A stretch of DNA of 64,000 nucleotides from Phycomyces blakesleeanus NRRL 1555(-) (taxonomy: Eukaryota > Mucoromycota > Mucoromycetes > Mucorales > Phycomycetaceae), in the NCBI RefSeq assembly GCF_001638985.1, contig NW_017265145.1, forward strand, positions 434,001 through 498,000, written 5' to 3'. Under the pieces are notes generated by a model that was given only the letters and a program-made list of their open reading frames with translations, was not told the origin of the DNA and made no database searches. Shown here one piece after another: positions 47,172 to 59,147 of the stretch; position 1 is the first letter of the stretch, and the number at the start of each line of letters is the position of its first letter. The translations under genes were made by a program, and so were the position numbers.

Positions 47172-48926
47172 ATGGGTAACATACATTCCAAGAAGCATAA
47201 AGATCGTCCTAGTGTCTTACGTACAGAACCTTCCGATAATGAGCAGTCGAATACTACTGCAACCTCCATTGGATCCATTCTCGTCAACAATTCTCTAGAC
47301 AATGTTCCGGATTCTCAGGAAGACATTATCAATGATCTCAATCAAACTACAGTCGATTCCCAAAATCAGCTCACTGTCACTTCGATGCGTTCGATTGCAA
47401 AAGCGCTCGACATTGACGAGTGTATAAGTCGCTTGTTAGAAGTTGGTAGAGATGGAAAGGTCCACAAGTCCATTTGTTTTAGAAATTCGGAGATTACTGC
47501 TATCTGTCAAGCCGCACAAGAGGTGTTTCTCAGCCAACCTGTAAGTTGAAGAACCTTTCTGCTGTTGTTGTTGACTTTCAATATGATATAGATCATATAC
47601 ATATATATATACATACATATATGTATGTGTATTAAAGTAAACACCATACATTCTCTTATTTATTTATCTTGTATTTCTTCAAGTCTTTGATCGAATTGAA
47701 TCCTCCTGTCAAGATTATGGGCGATGTTCATGGTCAATATCATGATTTGATCCGGCTATTCGATATGGTAATAGAGCTCAAATCGCGCAAATCACCAAAA
47801 AGAAAACCTTGGCGTGCGCTATTTACATCAACTTTATTTATTTATTTATTTACTTATTTATTTATTTACTTATTTATTTATTGACTTTGTGCTATTTGGG
47901 TTCTTATAGGGTGGGTATCCTCCAGAGTCCAACTACCTATTGCTGGGGGACTATGTTGATCGAGGAAAACAGAGTTTGGAGACCATTTTGCTGCTTTTCT
48001 GCTATAAGATAAAATATCCCGAAAATTTCTTTTTACTTAGAGGAAATCATGAATGTGCTAATGTAACTCGAGGTAAGAATTATTCTATAGATATAAAGAT
48101 ATTATAGGTGCGTACAGATTATATAAAATATGTACATATGTGAACGGTTGTAAAATTTACATTTTAATGTTATGTCTTTAAAGTCTATGGATTTTATGAT
48201 GAATGCAAGCGCCGAACGAACACCAAGATATGGAAGACATTTGTGGATGCCTTCAACACACTTCCTATTGCAGGTCTGGTTGCAGGAAAGATATTCTGTG
48301 TACATGGCGGTCTGTCCCCCTCGTTGAATTCAATGGACGATGTTCGAAATCTTGCCAGACCAACCGATGTGCCAGAATACGGGCTTTTAAATGATCTTGT
48401 CTGGTCAGATCCATCAGACACTGCATTGGACTGGGAAGATAATGAGCGTGGAGTGTCATACTGTTTTGGCAAAAAGATCGTCAATGAGTTTCTTACCAAG
48501 TTCGATCTTGATCTCGTTTGCCGTGCACACATGGTAGTCGAGGACGGATACGAGTTTTTTAATGAAAGAACGTTGGTTACTGTATTTAGTGCACCAAACT
48601 ACTGGTAATTGTGACACCTGAATATCAAAAAGAAGAATAGAATAATTACTAATCCTGTGTCTAGTGGCGAGTTTGACAACTTTGGTGCAATAATGAGTAT
48701 AAATGAAGAATTGATCTGCAGCTTTGAACTCCTGGCACCAATGGACCACCCACCTGTTAAGCCCATGAAAATTAAGGGACGCCGACCAAGGTAAACTTTC
48801 TATAGGTTTCTCTTCTTGGTCAACCTCTTTTTTTTTAAATTTTTTACTAACCAGTGTAAACAAAAAAAACAAAATAGTCCTCCTGCCCTTGAACCATTTC
48901 CTAGTTCTGTGCCTGAGGAGCCTTAA
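47172..48926 (+). CDS. PPZ1: PPZ-type serine/threonine protein phosphatase (PP1-like), N-myristoylated
   Basis: Six exons: 47172-47540, 47684-47767, 47910-48072, 48184-48604, 48665-48790, 48878-48926 (1212 nt, 403 residues). The start at 47172 gives [10 protein letters not shown], an N-myristoylation signal as in yeast Ppz1. The catalytic core starts about residue 80 ([11 protein letters not shown]) and has the metal motifs GDVHGQ, GDYVDRG, RGNHE and the downstream HGG, followed by SAPNYCGEFDN. The Cys of that motif is split over the exon 4/5 junction. The core is closer to PPZ than to PP1 as I recall the families ([40 protein letters not shown]). In yeast Ppz1 restrains K+ import and is held by Hal3. 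The N-terminal extension here is short (about 80 residues against over 300 in yeast). Confidence 0.9.
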
Positions 48927-49631
48927 TTCATACTTCTTTATTGCGCCATGGCCCTCAGATATATGTGAGACTAAAAGTATTTCTAGCGTGGATTGAAATT
49001 AAAGTAGTGATTTTTGGGAAGACAAAAAAAAGTATATCTTAATGCTTAGCCAAACTCACAAGAAATACTTTGGAAATAAAATTTTCCCCTTTCAGACTTA
49101 ATTTCTGGTATCAAATTTATCCAATAGAAAGCCTTTATAATAAAAATACTTCTATTTATGTCACTTCCTAATTCGGTCAAAGAACCGATAAAGAGGACCA
49201 TATATGCTTGTTTTAAGTGACGAAAAAAAAATAGTACAATTTAAAAAACCAAATGAAATTTATGTTTCGATTCATAATACTTGCTAACCCGATAACATTA
49301 ATTTCAAGGTATCCAAAAGTTAACGTTCTTATTATTGTTCGAGTGTATATACTGATATAACCTTTTATAAAGCAAAAATAAAATCAGCATGGACAATCAA
49401 AGCAGCAGCTCTTCTTCTATAACTAATGAATGAATTCAGCAAATACTTAATAAAAATAATATTATGCACTGCAGTATCCAAATGGGTACACCACAAAGTA
49501 CGAGCAGCAAGTCTATAAACACAATCAAGGCATATTCCTCTAAGCAAGAAGAATAGAAAGTAAGTATAGACCATCTGCTAAAGAAAATGTAAAGCTATTT
49601 GTTTAAATTCTCAGGGCTAATCAGTTAAAAC
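48927..49631. other. Spacer between PPZ and the Crypton-like remnant
   Basis: AT-rich sequence with no ORF of interest. It probably contains the left flank of the Crypton-like element, but no repeat boundary can be read. Confidence 0.5.
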
Positions 49632-51516
49632 CTAGGATTGGTGTAAAGAACAAAACTTTAAAGATGGGCATACGGTATCCGACAAAAAACGTAGCCTTTT
49701 TTTAACAGAATATGTGCCCAAGCGCGGCAACAGATATCGCAAGAATGACGATGGCACGTCAGTTGCCTTAGGAAGGGAGTCGATTCTTGCATATGTGAAA
49801 GCTATATCCGACATTTCTAATACACAAAACGCGCTTGGGTTGAACACAAACGGTGTAGTTAGAGGTCCATTAGCGCGGAATTTTCTGGATACTTTGGGTA
49901 AAGATAAAAAGAAAGTCAAACGCAGAAAAATGTACTTTGAAGAGTGATTCTCCAAAAGAGAATTGAAAATAGTGAGCAACTTCTTTTTTACAAGCAAAAA
50001 TAAATTCCGTGGCTCTAGAGATAGACTATGTTTTCTTCTATGCCAAGCGGTGCTATTAAGTAGCCAACCTACTCTTGGGATAGAGTTTGCCGATATTTTC
50101 TCTCTGGAAGTGAAAGACCAAGGATTTACATAGTGTATTGCTTTGGTGGCCAATATATCCTGTGGGAAAACGGATCAAAACGAAAAAAATGAGTACGGGT
50201 GGTCGGTGAGACATCGAGATGTTGAGGTCTCTTCAGTTGGAGCACTGATCATGGATCTGTTTTTCCGTTTTCACTTTGAGAATGAACCATTTCCGAACTT
50301 TGAAAAGAGAGAGACCTGGTACAAGACAGTGCTGTTCAAAAGCAAGAATCCTTTCAAGGCTATTCTCTATAAAGTACAGCGGGACAAGTATATCGAAGCA
50401 TTCAAAAACGTAGGAATCTACGAGTCAAAAGTTGTTTATGCCAACAAAAAGAATACCCTGAATATAGTTGACCAGGAGAGAATTTCTGTAGACCAACAGA
50501 GAAATGTTGGGCGATGGGCTACAGACCGAAATATCGGTTGCTATGTGTCAATTTTCCCAGTAGAAGTAATGGAGAAACTGGCTGGGTTCAATGGTCAACA
50601 AGACTCTGGTTATTTTTTACCCAGAACAGCTGTAAAACCTTTGGTCGCCCTTCAACAGTTAGTATTTAAAGACGTAGATTACTAGATGAAGAGGTTCAAC
50701 AATGATGCAGAAATCCAAGAGGATATTGTCAGACCAAACCTTATCGACTTACTTGCGCATTTGCGTATAGTGTTCCTCCAGGTAAGTAGTTAATGTGTGT
50801 ATATAATAGTAAAAGCATATTTCTCTTTTATTTCTCTTTGTAGGAGTCTGTTGTTCTGAAGAAGATGTTTCCAAAATATTATCTTTGGGCCTGTGATATT
50901 TTTAGCACGGATCTATACAAAGACTTTGAAATGGAGGTACTTGAATATATTGAACAAGAAGAAGCGGCATTTATTTCCAATCACAGAATGCAATCGCCAA
51001 TATCTGAACAAGCTTCAACTTTGCAAGCTGGATCTGATGCCACGACCTTACCAATATCATCAACAGAAGCAGATAATAGATCTGATATCCTTAGATTTCA
51101 AAACAAAATTGCCGATTTTTTTTTGTTACGACCAGCACTTTTTTTTTGCCTCCAACTCAGTCGCATCGACAGCCTTCTCAACTACCTCTGCTCGAGCCAA
51201 TACAGTACCAGCTAACACACAGAAACAGCAGCCAAAATAATCCGAGCAACAATACTACCAGATGAGTAGAGCAATTTTCACTGTGACAGATGTCTGGAAA
51301 GAGTACGCTGTTGGTTTTGATGGGAATCCATCAATCAGATCAATGGAACAAATGTACAGGACTGCTTGAAAGAAAGACAGAAAAGAAATATGTAGAGCGA
51401 TCGAAAAAAAGGCTGAATCAGAAAGAGCATCGTGTGAGGAGGCTGCAAAAAGACTAGAGGAACTGAGAGTACAGCTGAATGTGACCTTGGATAAATTCAG
51501 ATTGTACATAAAATAA
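49632..51516 (+). pseudogene. Decayed Crypton-like tyrosine recombinase gene (Ndc10-like plus GCR1_C-like domains)
   Basis: One reading frame can be followed with several in-frame stops: TGA near 49945, TAG near 50131, TAG at 50683, and a further stop near the end (about 51367). It starts with an SAP/HTH-like N-terminal part (KDGHTVSDKKRSLFLTEYV..GRESILAYVKAISDI). It continues with the Ndc10/DUF3504-like recombinase core (FLLCQAVLLSSQPTLGIE..GWSVRHRDVEVSSVGALIMDLFFRFHFENEPFP..NVGRWATDRNIGCYVSIFP..YFLPRTAVKP). The end is a GCR1_C-like region (VWKEYAVGFDGNPSIRSMEQ). An intron of about 62 bp (about 50782-50843) still has splice signals. Fungal Cryptons have this domain order. The segment where family members carry His-x-x-Arg reads YANKK, so the recombinase looks inactive. 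Called a pseudogene for the multiple stops. Confidence 0.8.
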
Positions 51517-52802
51517 ATAATAAATATAGTCTTTCGGTTATAAAGACCATTCATATAAAAGCTTTCATTTTATCATATATATTTTTTTAGATTATTGAAG
51601 CCTAGATATTTCTATGGTCAATTTACTGTGCTGCTCTGAACTCATTTTGATTTCCTATATATGTATAAACGAAGAATACTTAATATATTTATTTGATAAA
51701 TGAGGCACATTATGGGAAAATTTGGCTTACAATACATAAACATTTCCATACAGAAAGTTAAAGTATTTAAGGAGAAGGAAAGAGAGAAAGGAGGGGAGAG
51801 GGGGGTTTCAGCAAGTCTGGAGATTTCTGAAGATTAAAATGACATTTTATATTATTTGTTTTGGTTGTTTTTAATAATCTTTTGTTTTCTTTTGATCCTT
51901 TTAAATATCTTAATACTTAGCTTATACGATCTACAAAGGTACCGACTAGTGGTGCCCTTTATATTATTGCCAGAATCTCAAAGGTGAATAAAGGTAAATA
52001 GATAAATATAAGGGTTTTTAAATATATGCATACATGCATGCACACAAATAAGTTAAAATTACTATGGTGGAAAAACCAAGTTTGTGGTTGTCTTGGTCCA
52101 GTTACCTTTTTTTTTTTAAAATATATATATATATATTAAAATCTATATTATTTCGGCTATTATTTAATGACAATACATTTGATTATACCTTTTAGTGTAT
52201 TTTTATATTTAAAGCAATCATAGTAAAATGAGAAATAGGTATATTTAAAAAAATAAGCAAATAAATAAGAATAAGAATAAATGAACATAACACATACACT
52301 CAAAAGAGAGAGAGAAAATTACAATTTTCTTGTGATTTTCACAACTTAATCATAAATCTTTCAAAGTCAAAATGTCAAAAATCAAATGAATGGAAAACAT
52401 CTTTACTAATACGATGGTTATTACTTTCATCTTCATCTTCTTCGTCTTCTTCGTCTTCTTCGTCTTCTTCTTTACTAGAAAAAGGTTTTCTATTACTTAC
52501 TGTTGTCTAGCGAGATTTAACGAGGAATTGGACCTCTTCTTATTTGTGCTGGTTAAAGAAGAACTGGCCTCTTTATTCACTATGTAAGTATAAAGATATA
52601 TATATATATATTATATATAAGCATAAAAAGGAAGCCACTAGTTTTTGTCGTACATTTTTTATATGTATATATTTCTACATTTCCATATATATATTATCAA
52701 AAAGAAAAAAGAAAAAAGAATAAAATAATAACAATAACAATAATTGTTACTACAACCCTTTCTTCACCCCCTTTAAATTCTGATTTTATCTTGTATATTG
52801 CA
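51517..52802. other. Spacer before the BTB gene
   Basis: AT-rich. Holds TA-rich runs (52118-52136, 52598-52618) and a CTTCTTCGT array (52426-52470), which reads as a short open frame but is repeat-derived. No gene seen. Confidence 0.5.
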
Positions 52803-55543
52803 ATGCCTCGTTTAAGAGAATCACAACGTTCTTCTAGACCCACATACCCCATGGAGGCTGAGGAAGGTGATCGCTTATTTCGTTCACTCGATAGTTCATC
52901 CCGCTTCTGGCAAAATCTCAATCAACCAAGAGATGGTCTTGGAACCCGCCCTTCAGTCAATCGTATACGTACTTCAAAAGTAACAGATTACCCTTGGCCA
53001 CAAAATCCATCCAATGACGGCATCAACCCATCCTCATTGTTTGACAGTTCAATAAACGGCAATTCAGTACCTGGAATGGGTCTCAAGTACGACTGGAGAT
53101 TGCACTCACTCTTATTGTGTCGGCATATTCTGACTCGGGGATTGATGGATGGCATCGGAAGTGACATTCAGGTCCATGTCCCAGCTTGGGATAAGGTTTA
53201 CTCTCTTCATCGGCTCATTCTTGACCAAAACCCCTACTTTAGTGTCTTACTCCAGGGAGGTTTCTGTGAAGCCTCCTCAGACAATGTCACTCTTTGCTTT
53301 GAAAATAATCCATTCATTACATCCGAATCTTTCTATTTCGTTTTAACTCAACTTTACGGAAAATTGTACGAGCCGAATATCACCCAGGAAAACGTCCGTC
53401 AGATTCTAGCCACCTGTTCTTTCTTTCAGCTCGATCAAATGTGTGAATCTGCAGTAGAATTTATTCTCAAAACTCTAAACACCCAAAATGTTGTCGAATA
53501 TCTCATATTCGCAGACAAGAATGCTGTTCAAGGCAGCGAAAGAATTTGTGACGCCATATTTACTTTCCTGTGCCGAGAAGCATACTCCATGAGCCGTGAA
53601 TGCATTGCTGAACTACCTGTCAACTGGCTTAAGCGTATTGTTGAAAGCGATGCATTCTGGGTACCAAGGTAAATATACACATTCGCTAACATACACTAAT
53701 ATACACTGATATATCTACTATTCTTGGCTTCTGCTTTATCTTTGGATGATTGCCAAATCTTTAAATATACATATTGGGGATGTAGTGAATATGATCGATA
53801 CAAATTTGCTTATCAAGTACTTGAGGTGCGTCACAAGCTATTCATGGGGACTGATAGCACTCAGAGTACAAAACACGAAGGAACAGATGACGAAGAAGAA
53901 GAAGATGACGACGACGACGAAGAAGACGAAGAAGAAGAAGTAAAGCAGAAGCAGAAACAGAAGCAGAAGCAGAAAGAAACACAGAAAAAAGAGAATGAAG
54001 TAGGCTCTACTGAGAGTATTGAAGAAGGTGTACACACATGTTCCGGGTTCGATCTTTTGTCGGCTGATATCGAGGAAGGATTTGAACCAGTAAAGGATGC
54101 ATATGAAGAGTACGAAGATAAGCTTTACCAGGAAGACATGGCTATGTATGCACAGATCATCCAAACCTCGATACACTACATGCACATGACGTTTGAACAA
54201 CTAGAGAGTATTCGAAACGATATTCATCCTTTTACATCCGAGCCACTCGTTCCTCCAGAAATTCTCCAGGATGCGCTGTGGCAGCAGATCCAACTGAGAG
54301 CCAAAATTGAAGGAGCTACCGAATGGGACACTGAGCTTGGGATGATAACGCCAGAACCAAGCGATAAGCCAAACAAACCGTCATATATTATCCCAACAGA
54401 TGACACCACTACCTACACCGGTGAATCTGCACTCTCCTTGGCTATGTCAAGCACCCCAAAGACTAAGCGAACTACAACATCAGAGCGTTCCGAGAAAATC
54501 GAACCTACAAAAAATCAGTACTCGTTATACCCACCCTTTCGATTCAGTGTTGAATTCTCGGACGTTGGACCACTGAAGCACGATGTTCGGGTATACTCCA
54601 AAACAGTATTTTATGCAGGGTGAGAAAACACTAGTACGGCGTGCATTTCGTCTTTCATTAATGCTGCTTTCGTTAGATCCAATTGGAATATGTACATCCA
54701 AAAGACCAAATCACTGAAAAGGGGTATTCTTCAACTAGGCGTTTATCTCCACCGCCAGTCGGTACCATTTGGAACGTGCAATCATTACAACGAAAGTACT
54801 GCAGGGCCTTCTGATTCCTCAACGACCACTCAAACACACACAACTCAATGTACTAGACGATGTACACCTGATTTGTCGTCCTTTTCACGCTTTGCAGATA
54901 AGCGCAGGATAGTGAGATCATGGTTCAAGATATTCTGCCCAGGACGAGGACCAAAGCACGCTCTTACTCTTTTCCAAAGTAGTCCAGATGACTTTACTGT
55001 TCTCCAAAGTTGGGTAAGCTATCAAAAAAAATATACATAAACATACAGACTCATGAGCATTATTACTATTACTATTACTATTACTATTACTATTACTATT
55101 ACTATTACTATTACTATTACTATTACTATTACTATTACTATTACTACCACTACCACTAATATTCTTGCTTTTATTATTGTTATATTGTTTTGTAGGGCTG
55201 GAAAAGCACAAACCTTTGTGCAGATGAAGCAGCTTTAACTAACCCACCAGACCCAAATACAACATCAGCCCCGGCTCCAGCCCCGGCTCCAGCCCCGACT
55301 CCAGCTCCAGCTCCAGAAGCCCCTACTACTGGAGATCACGCAAATTCAATTGTACCTAATACCCCACCCCCTCTCCTGTCTACCCTTCGTTCACCTGGAT
55401 TAATGTCCTATGCCGGCAATGGGCATGAATTCAGGACATTTGCAGGAGGAATTGCAAAACCTTTTGCAGGCACACAAAGTACAGCAGCTGCAAATACCTC
55501 TGGAGGGACCATTCGCTTCTCAGTAGTTATGGGCCATGTTTAA
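52803..55543 (+). CDS. BTB/POZ domain protein of the germ-cell-less-like fungal type
   Basis: Four exons, 52803-53668, 53786-54619, 54677-55013, 55196-55543, give 2385 nt and 794 residues. The BTB fold spans about residues 100-240 (DWRLHSLLLCRHILTRGLMD, DIQVHVPAWDKVYSLHRLIL, ..PYFSVLLQGGF), followed by a BACK-like helical part ending PVNWLKRIVESDAFWVP. The middle holds a strong Asp/Glu tract and Lys/Gln repeats. The C-terminal third contains FRFSVEFSDVGPLKHDVRVYS..WNMYIQKT.. and a Pro/Ala repeat (PAPAPAPTPAPAP). BTB proteins of this group are substrate adaptors or nuclear-envelope factors, and the role in this fungus is unknown. The second exon start (53786) restores ..WVPSEYDRYKFAYQVLE.. in frame. 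No AG exists in the first 115 bases of that intron. Confidence 0.85.
55061..55146. repeat. (ATTACT)14 hexanucleotide repeat in the BTB gene's last intron
   Basis: About 14 perfect hexamers within the intron 55014-55195, followed by TACCAC variants. This makes the intron roughly twice the usual length for this region. Confidence 0.9.
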
Positions 55544-55780
55544 TATTAATTGAGCAGACTCGGTGTTTCTTATATATTAACTCGTAGTATCTGCCTTGTT
55601 TAGTCTTTGATGTGTTATTCAAAAGTTAACACACTAATTAATATACAAGAAACAACACAAACACACACGCACGCACATGCGCATATTATGTTTATCTTTA
55701 TAAATAAATAAATAAATAAATAAGATATATCATATATATATATATAAATGTATATATGTATGTACGTAAGATTATTTTAT
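55544..55780. other. Convergent spacer between BTB and FAT1
   Basis: About 240 bp of AT-rich sequence with an ATAAA array (55701-55722) and TA runs. It serves as 3' flank for both genes. Confidence 0.5.
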
Positions 55781-58700
55781 TCAAAGCTTAGACTTTCCAG
55801 CTTCAAGCTTGTTGAGATCCTCTTTGGTAAAAGGCACATATGTGTCTTTTTGGAGCCAGTAGATTGAACCTTCTTCGGGAATCTTGGCAAGATCTATTCC
55901 TTGATTTCTATACTCCACTTTTTGTTGCTTAAATGTTCCTGTCATTTCCATAGATGGCACAAAGCGGATAAAAACTGGTATGGCATAACGTGGAAGCTTC
56001 TTGCTCAAATGTTGATAAAATGCTTTGAAATCTATGCCCTCTTGACCGATAACTATGGCAGCCATGCCAGCACGGCCATCGTGATTGGGTACTAGGGCGC
56101 CATATATGTTGGCTTCCGTAATACCAGGAAAGGTACTCACAGCCTGAGCCACTTCAGTAGTGGCAACGTTCTCAGACTTCCAGCGAAAGGTGTCTCCTAC
56201 GCGATCGCCAAAGAAGAAGAACCCATCCGCATCAACATGTAAAAGATCACCACTGCGAAAATATCTAAAAAAGCAAAAAAAAACGAAGCTTATATTAGTA
56301 TATATGTATAGATATGTCATTGCTGTTGTTTTGATTCTGGTAGAGAGTTTGAATATTCTACAGTCAACTTACGCATCGCCTTTTACAAACACATCAGTAA
56401 GAACCTTCTTGGTTGTGGCCTCGTTGTTCTTATAGTATCCACTAAACTGTACTGGACTAGCTTCGTCAATCATTACCAAAAGTTCGCCTTGTTCGCCATA
56501 CGGGCACTTTTTTTTTAGAAAAAAAAAGTTAGCTATTATAACACAGACATGCTTGGTATTCAAGAAAGCTTACTTGAATACAGAATCCATCTTTGCCTCG
56601 TAAAGGATCTTCTGTAATAGGGTCAATCTTGATTATCTTGAGCTCCCGACGGAATGAGCGCATAAGTCGACCACGAAAACCGACTGCACCAGCACCAAAA
56701 TCATTTGAGTTGACATTGAACATACTCGTGGGAGCTAGTGAAACCATTGATGATAATAATGATGATAATAATGATGATGATAATGATAATTTGTGGGGAT
56801 TAAAAGGTTATAAAATAGCCACATTACTAATCGTTTCACAAGATGTGCATTTACCTTCTGTAGCAGCGTAGAATTCACAAATCTTTGGTATGTTGAATCT
56901 AGAGTATCACATGTAGATGGTTAGTATAGCCTATCACTGGTATATATATATATATATATGTGTGTGTGTACTTTAGTTACCTATCCCTAAACTTATTCCA
57001 AATGTCAGGACGCATTCCATTACCATACACGAGTTGAACGTGATGCTTTCTTTCGAGGGGGTGAGGTGGTTGACTTAATAGATATCTACAGAACTCTCCG
57101 ATATACTACAGCTTTTGTGGTTGGTTTTTTTTGTTTCATTCAATTTCAAATCTGCTTACTGAAAAGACGTCGACTTTGTAATCCACGCAATCGTTCCAGA
57201 AACGACTTGCCGAGAACTTTCTACCCAAGACAATCGACCCACCGGCAAATAGAGTGACCGAGGAGGCAACGATTACTATAAGAGCAAGAATTAATGAGAA
57301 GAAATGTACTCTAAGAATAATAGTAATAATAATATTTACAGCCTGAACTGTGATAAAGCGGCAGGACACAGTAAACTCTCTGATTTTCTTTGATACCGGC
57401 AGTCTTGGAATACATTGACATGCCATCTAAGATAATATGCATTGTGTCAGCAGACAGAAAACGCACGCACACGCAAAGGGGTGTGTTGGTCGGTTGGTAT
57501 ATTATTTAGCGTCTAATGCCTTACAACAGATTCTAGCATGTTGACTGATTGCCGCCTAGAATAATAATGATAATAATAATAATAGTAAAGAATAAATAAA
57601 CAAATTAGTAGAAAAAACCCCCTTGGTTAGTTTCCATTGATAGGCTAATAACACCCAGTCTATTCCCCACAGTTTTGTTGTTATTCTCATGATTACCACA
57701 ATATATTACCTTTGGTAGGCCTGTTGTTCCACTAAAATTGGGTTTTTTTTATTAAAATAAAAATGCAGCTTATTAGAAATATTGTGCAACATGGGTATTT
57801 CACAAGAGACTCCATTTTTTTTACTTACCTGGTGTAAATTAAATAAGCAGGATCTTGAAGATTGATTCCCTTTAGATAGCTTTCACTAGTGTCTCTTTCA
57901 CTAAACGATTCGAGGACCATTGGGGTAACAGCCGAAGCAATATGTAGGTCCGGGATCTCTCCGGTTTCAGTTGATTCACCATAGGCATATAATCGGATAT
58001 TCTGCTCACTCAATTTCGCACTGATCGATTCTACCTGGGTTTCGTACACAGGATCAAATATGAGCATACTTGCCTTTGCAACCGTTACACAGTGGGCAAG
58101 TGAGTCTCCGGAAAGGTTGGTATTGATTAGAGCTGGAATGGCACCGATTTTGCTGATTGCTAGCAAGACAATATAGAAAGTTGGGTGGTTTTGATGCATC
58201 ATACAAACGACATCTGGGGAAGCGAAATATAATATAACATAAAAAAATAAAATAAAAGGGGAGGTAGGATAATTAATTAACCAACCAGTTCAATGTCTCC
58301 GATCTTCATTGTCCTACCATCTTTATGTATGTTTAACGACAGGAGCCAGTGTGCCTACACATCCAATAAACACAAAGATGTATTAAATGTCTAGATCTTG
58401 TTATTTGATCTTTCTTTTAAAAAAAATCCTGGTTTCTTCTTATTAATCTTCTTTGGTATTGGCTGTAGCTTACCATCCTATTAGATGCTATTGATAAAGA
58501 GTCAGACAATGTTTCAGAAAGCGGTCTATAATCCGACACAAATGGCGGTTTTTTGTTTTGTTTTGTTTTGTTTTTTAGTAACGTACCTTTTTCTAATTGA
58601 CGCAAGGTGTATTCCTTGCCTTCAAAGTACAAAAACACGCGGTTAGGATGAGCTTTTGCTTGATCCTTAAATCGATAATAATAGTGCAATCTGTCTCGGT

Positions 58701-59004
58701 ACGTCCACAGAGCGTGACTGCAATGCAATGCAATACATTAAAATAGAGAACGATAAAGAACATTAATACAACAAAGAAATAAACATAATACAAGCTGGAC
58801 ATACTGAATATTAGACAACCCCCCGGCCCTAATTTGGACCAAATCCTTTCCTAGCAATAATCGTGCATCGAGATACATGCTTCCAAAAACACTACCCATT
58901 CCGGCAGCCACAGGAATAAGCGCAGCTAAAACAAATATCGAGTATCAAATGTTGAATGTCGAGTATTGAGTATTGAGTAGTAGAATTGACTTACCAGAGC
59001 TCAT
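55781..59004 (-). CDS. FAT1: FAT1/FATP-type very-long-chain acyl-CoA synthetase and fatty acid transporter
   Basis: Fifteen exons, complement(55781..56264, 56373..56506, 56574..56734, 56855..56898, 56981..57105, 57160..57275, 57340..57426, 57525..57555, 57710..57731, 57829..58213, 58282..58354, 58474..58487, 58587..58717, 58805..58925, 58995..59004), sum to 1938 nt and 645 residues. An N-terminal hydrophobic stretch (AALIPVAAGMGSVFGSMY) is followed by the AMP-binding motif YT-SGTTGLPK (residues 243-252), PLYHSSG, the FATP signature KFSASRFW, YIGELCR-like YIGEFCRYLL, FYAATEG and the C-terminal FGDRVGDTFRWKSENVATTEV. It activates long and very-long fatty acids with ATP and CoA at a membrane. 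Several exons are tiny (10, 14, 22 and 31 nt). The first codes only MSS plus one base, so the start depends on that junction. Confidence 0.92.
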
Positions 59005-59115
59005 ATTTGAACAAGAAATAGATAAACAGTAATAGATAGGTAAAGAACAATAAAAGAAGAAAGAAAGAAAGAGAGAGAGAAAGACTTTTGTTGAAAAATA
59101 TACAAAATAAAGTAG

Positions 59116-59119
<4 letters not shown>

Positions 59120-59146
<27 letters not shown>

Positions 59147-59147
59147 A
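59120..59147. repeat. (AG)n microsatellite
   Basis: AG run on the plus strand, so CT in the sense direction of FAT1, about 120 bp above its ATG. CT-rich blocks often mark fungal core promoters. Confidence 0.85.

Noticed and set aside
49632..50153. 173-codon minus-strand ORF
   Set aside because: Antisense shadow of the Crypton-like frame, which shows clear family similarity on the plus strand.
52390..52587. ORF encoding a Phe/Val-rich repeat upstream of the BTB gene
   Set aside because: Derived from a CTTCTTCGT microsatellite. No conserved sequence.
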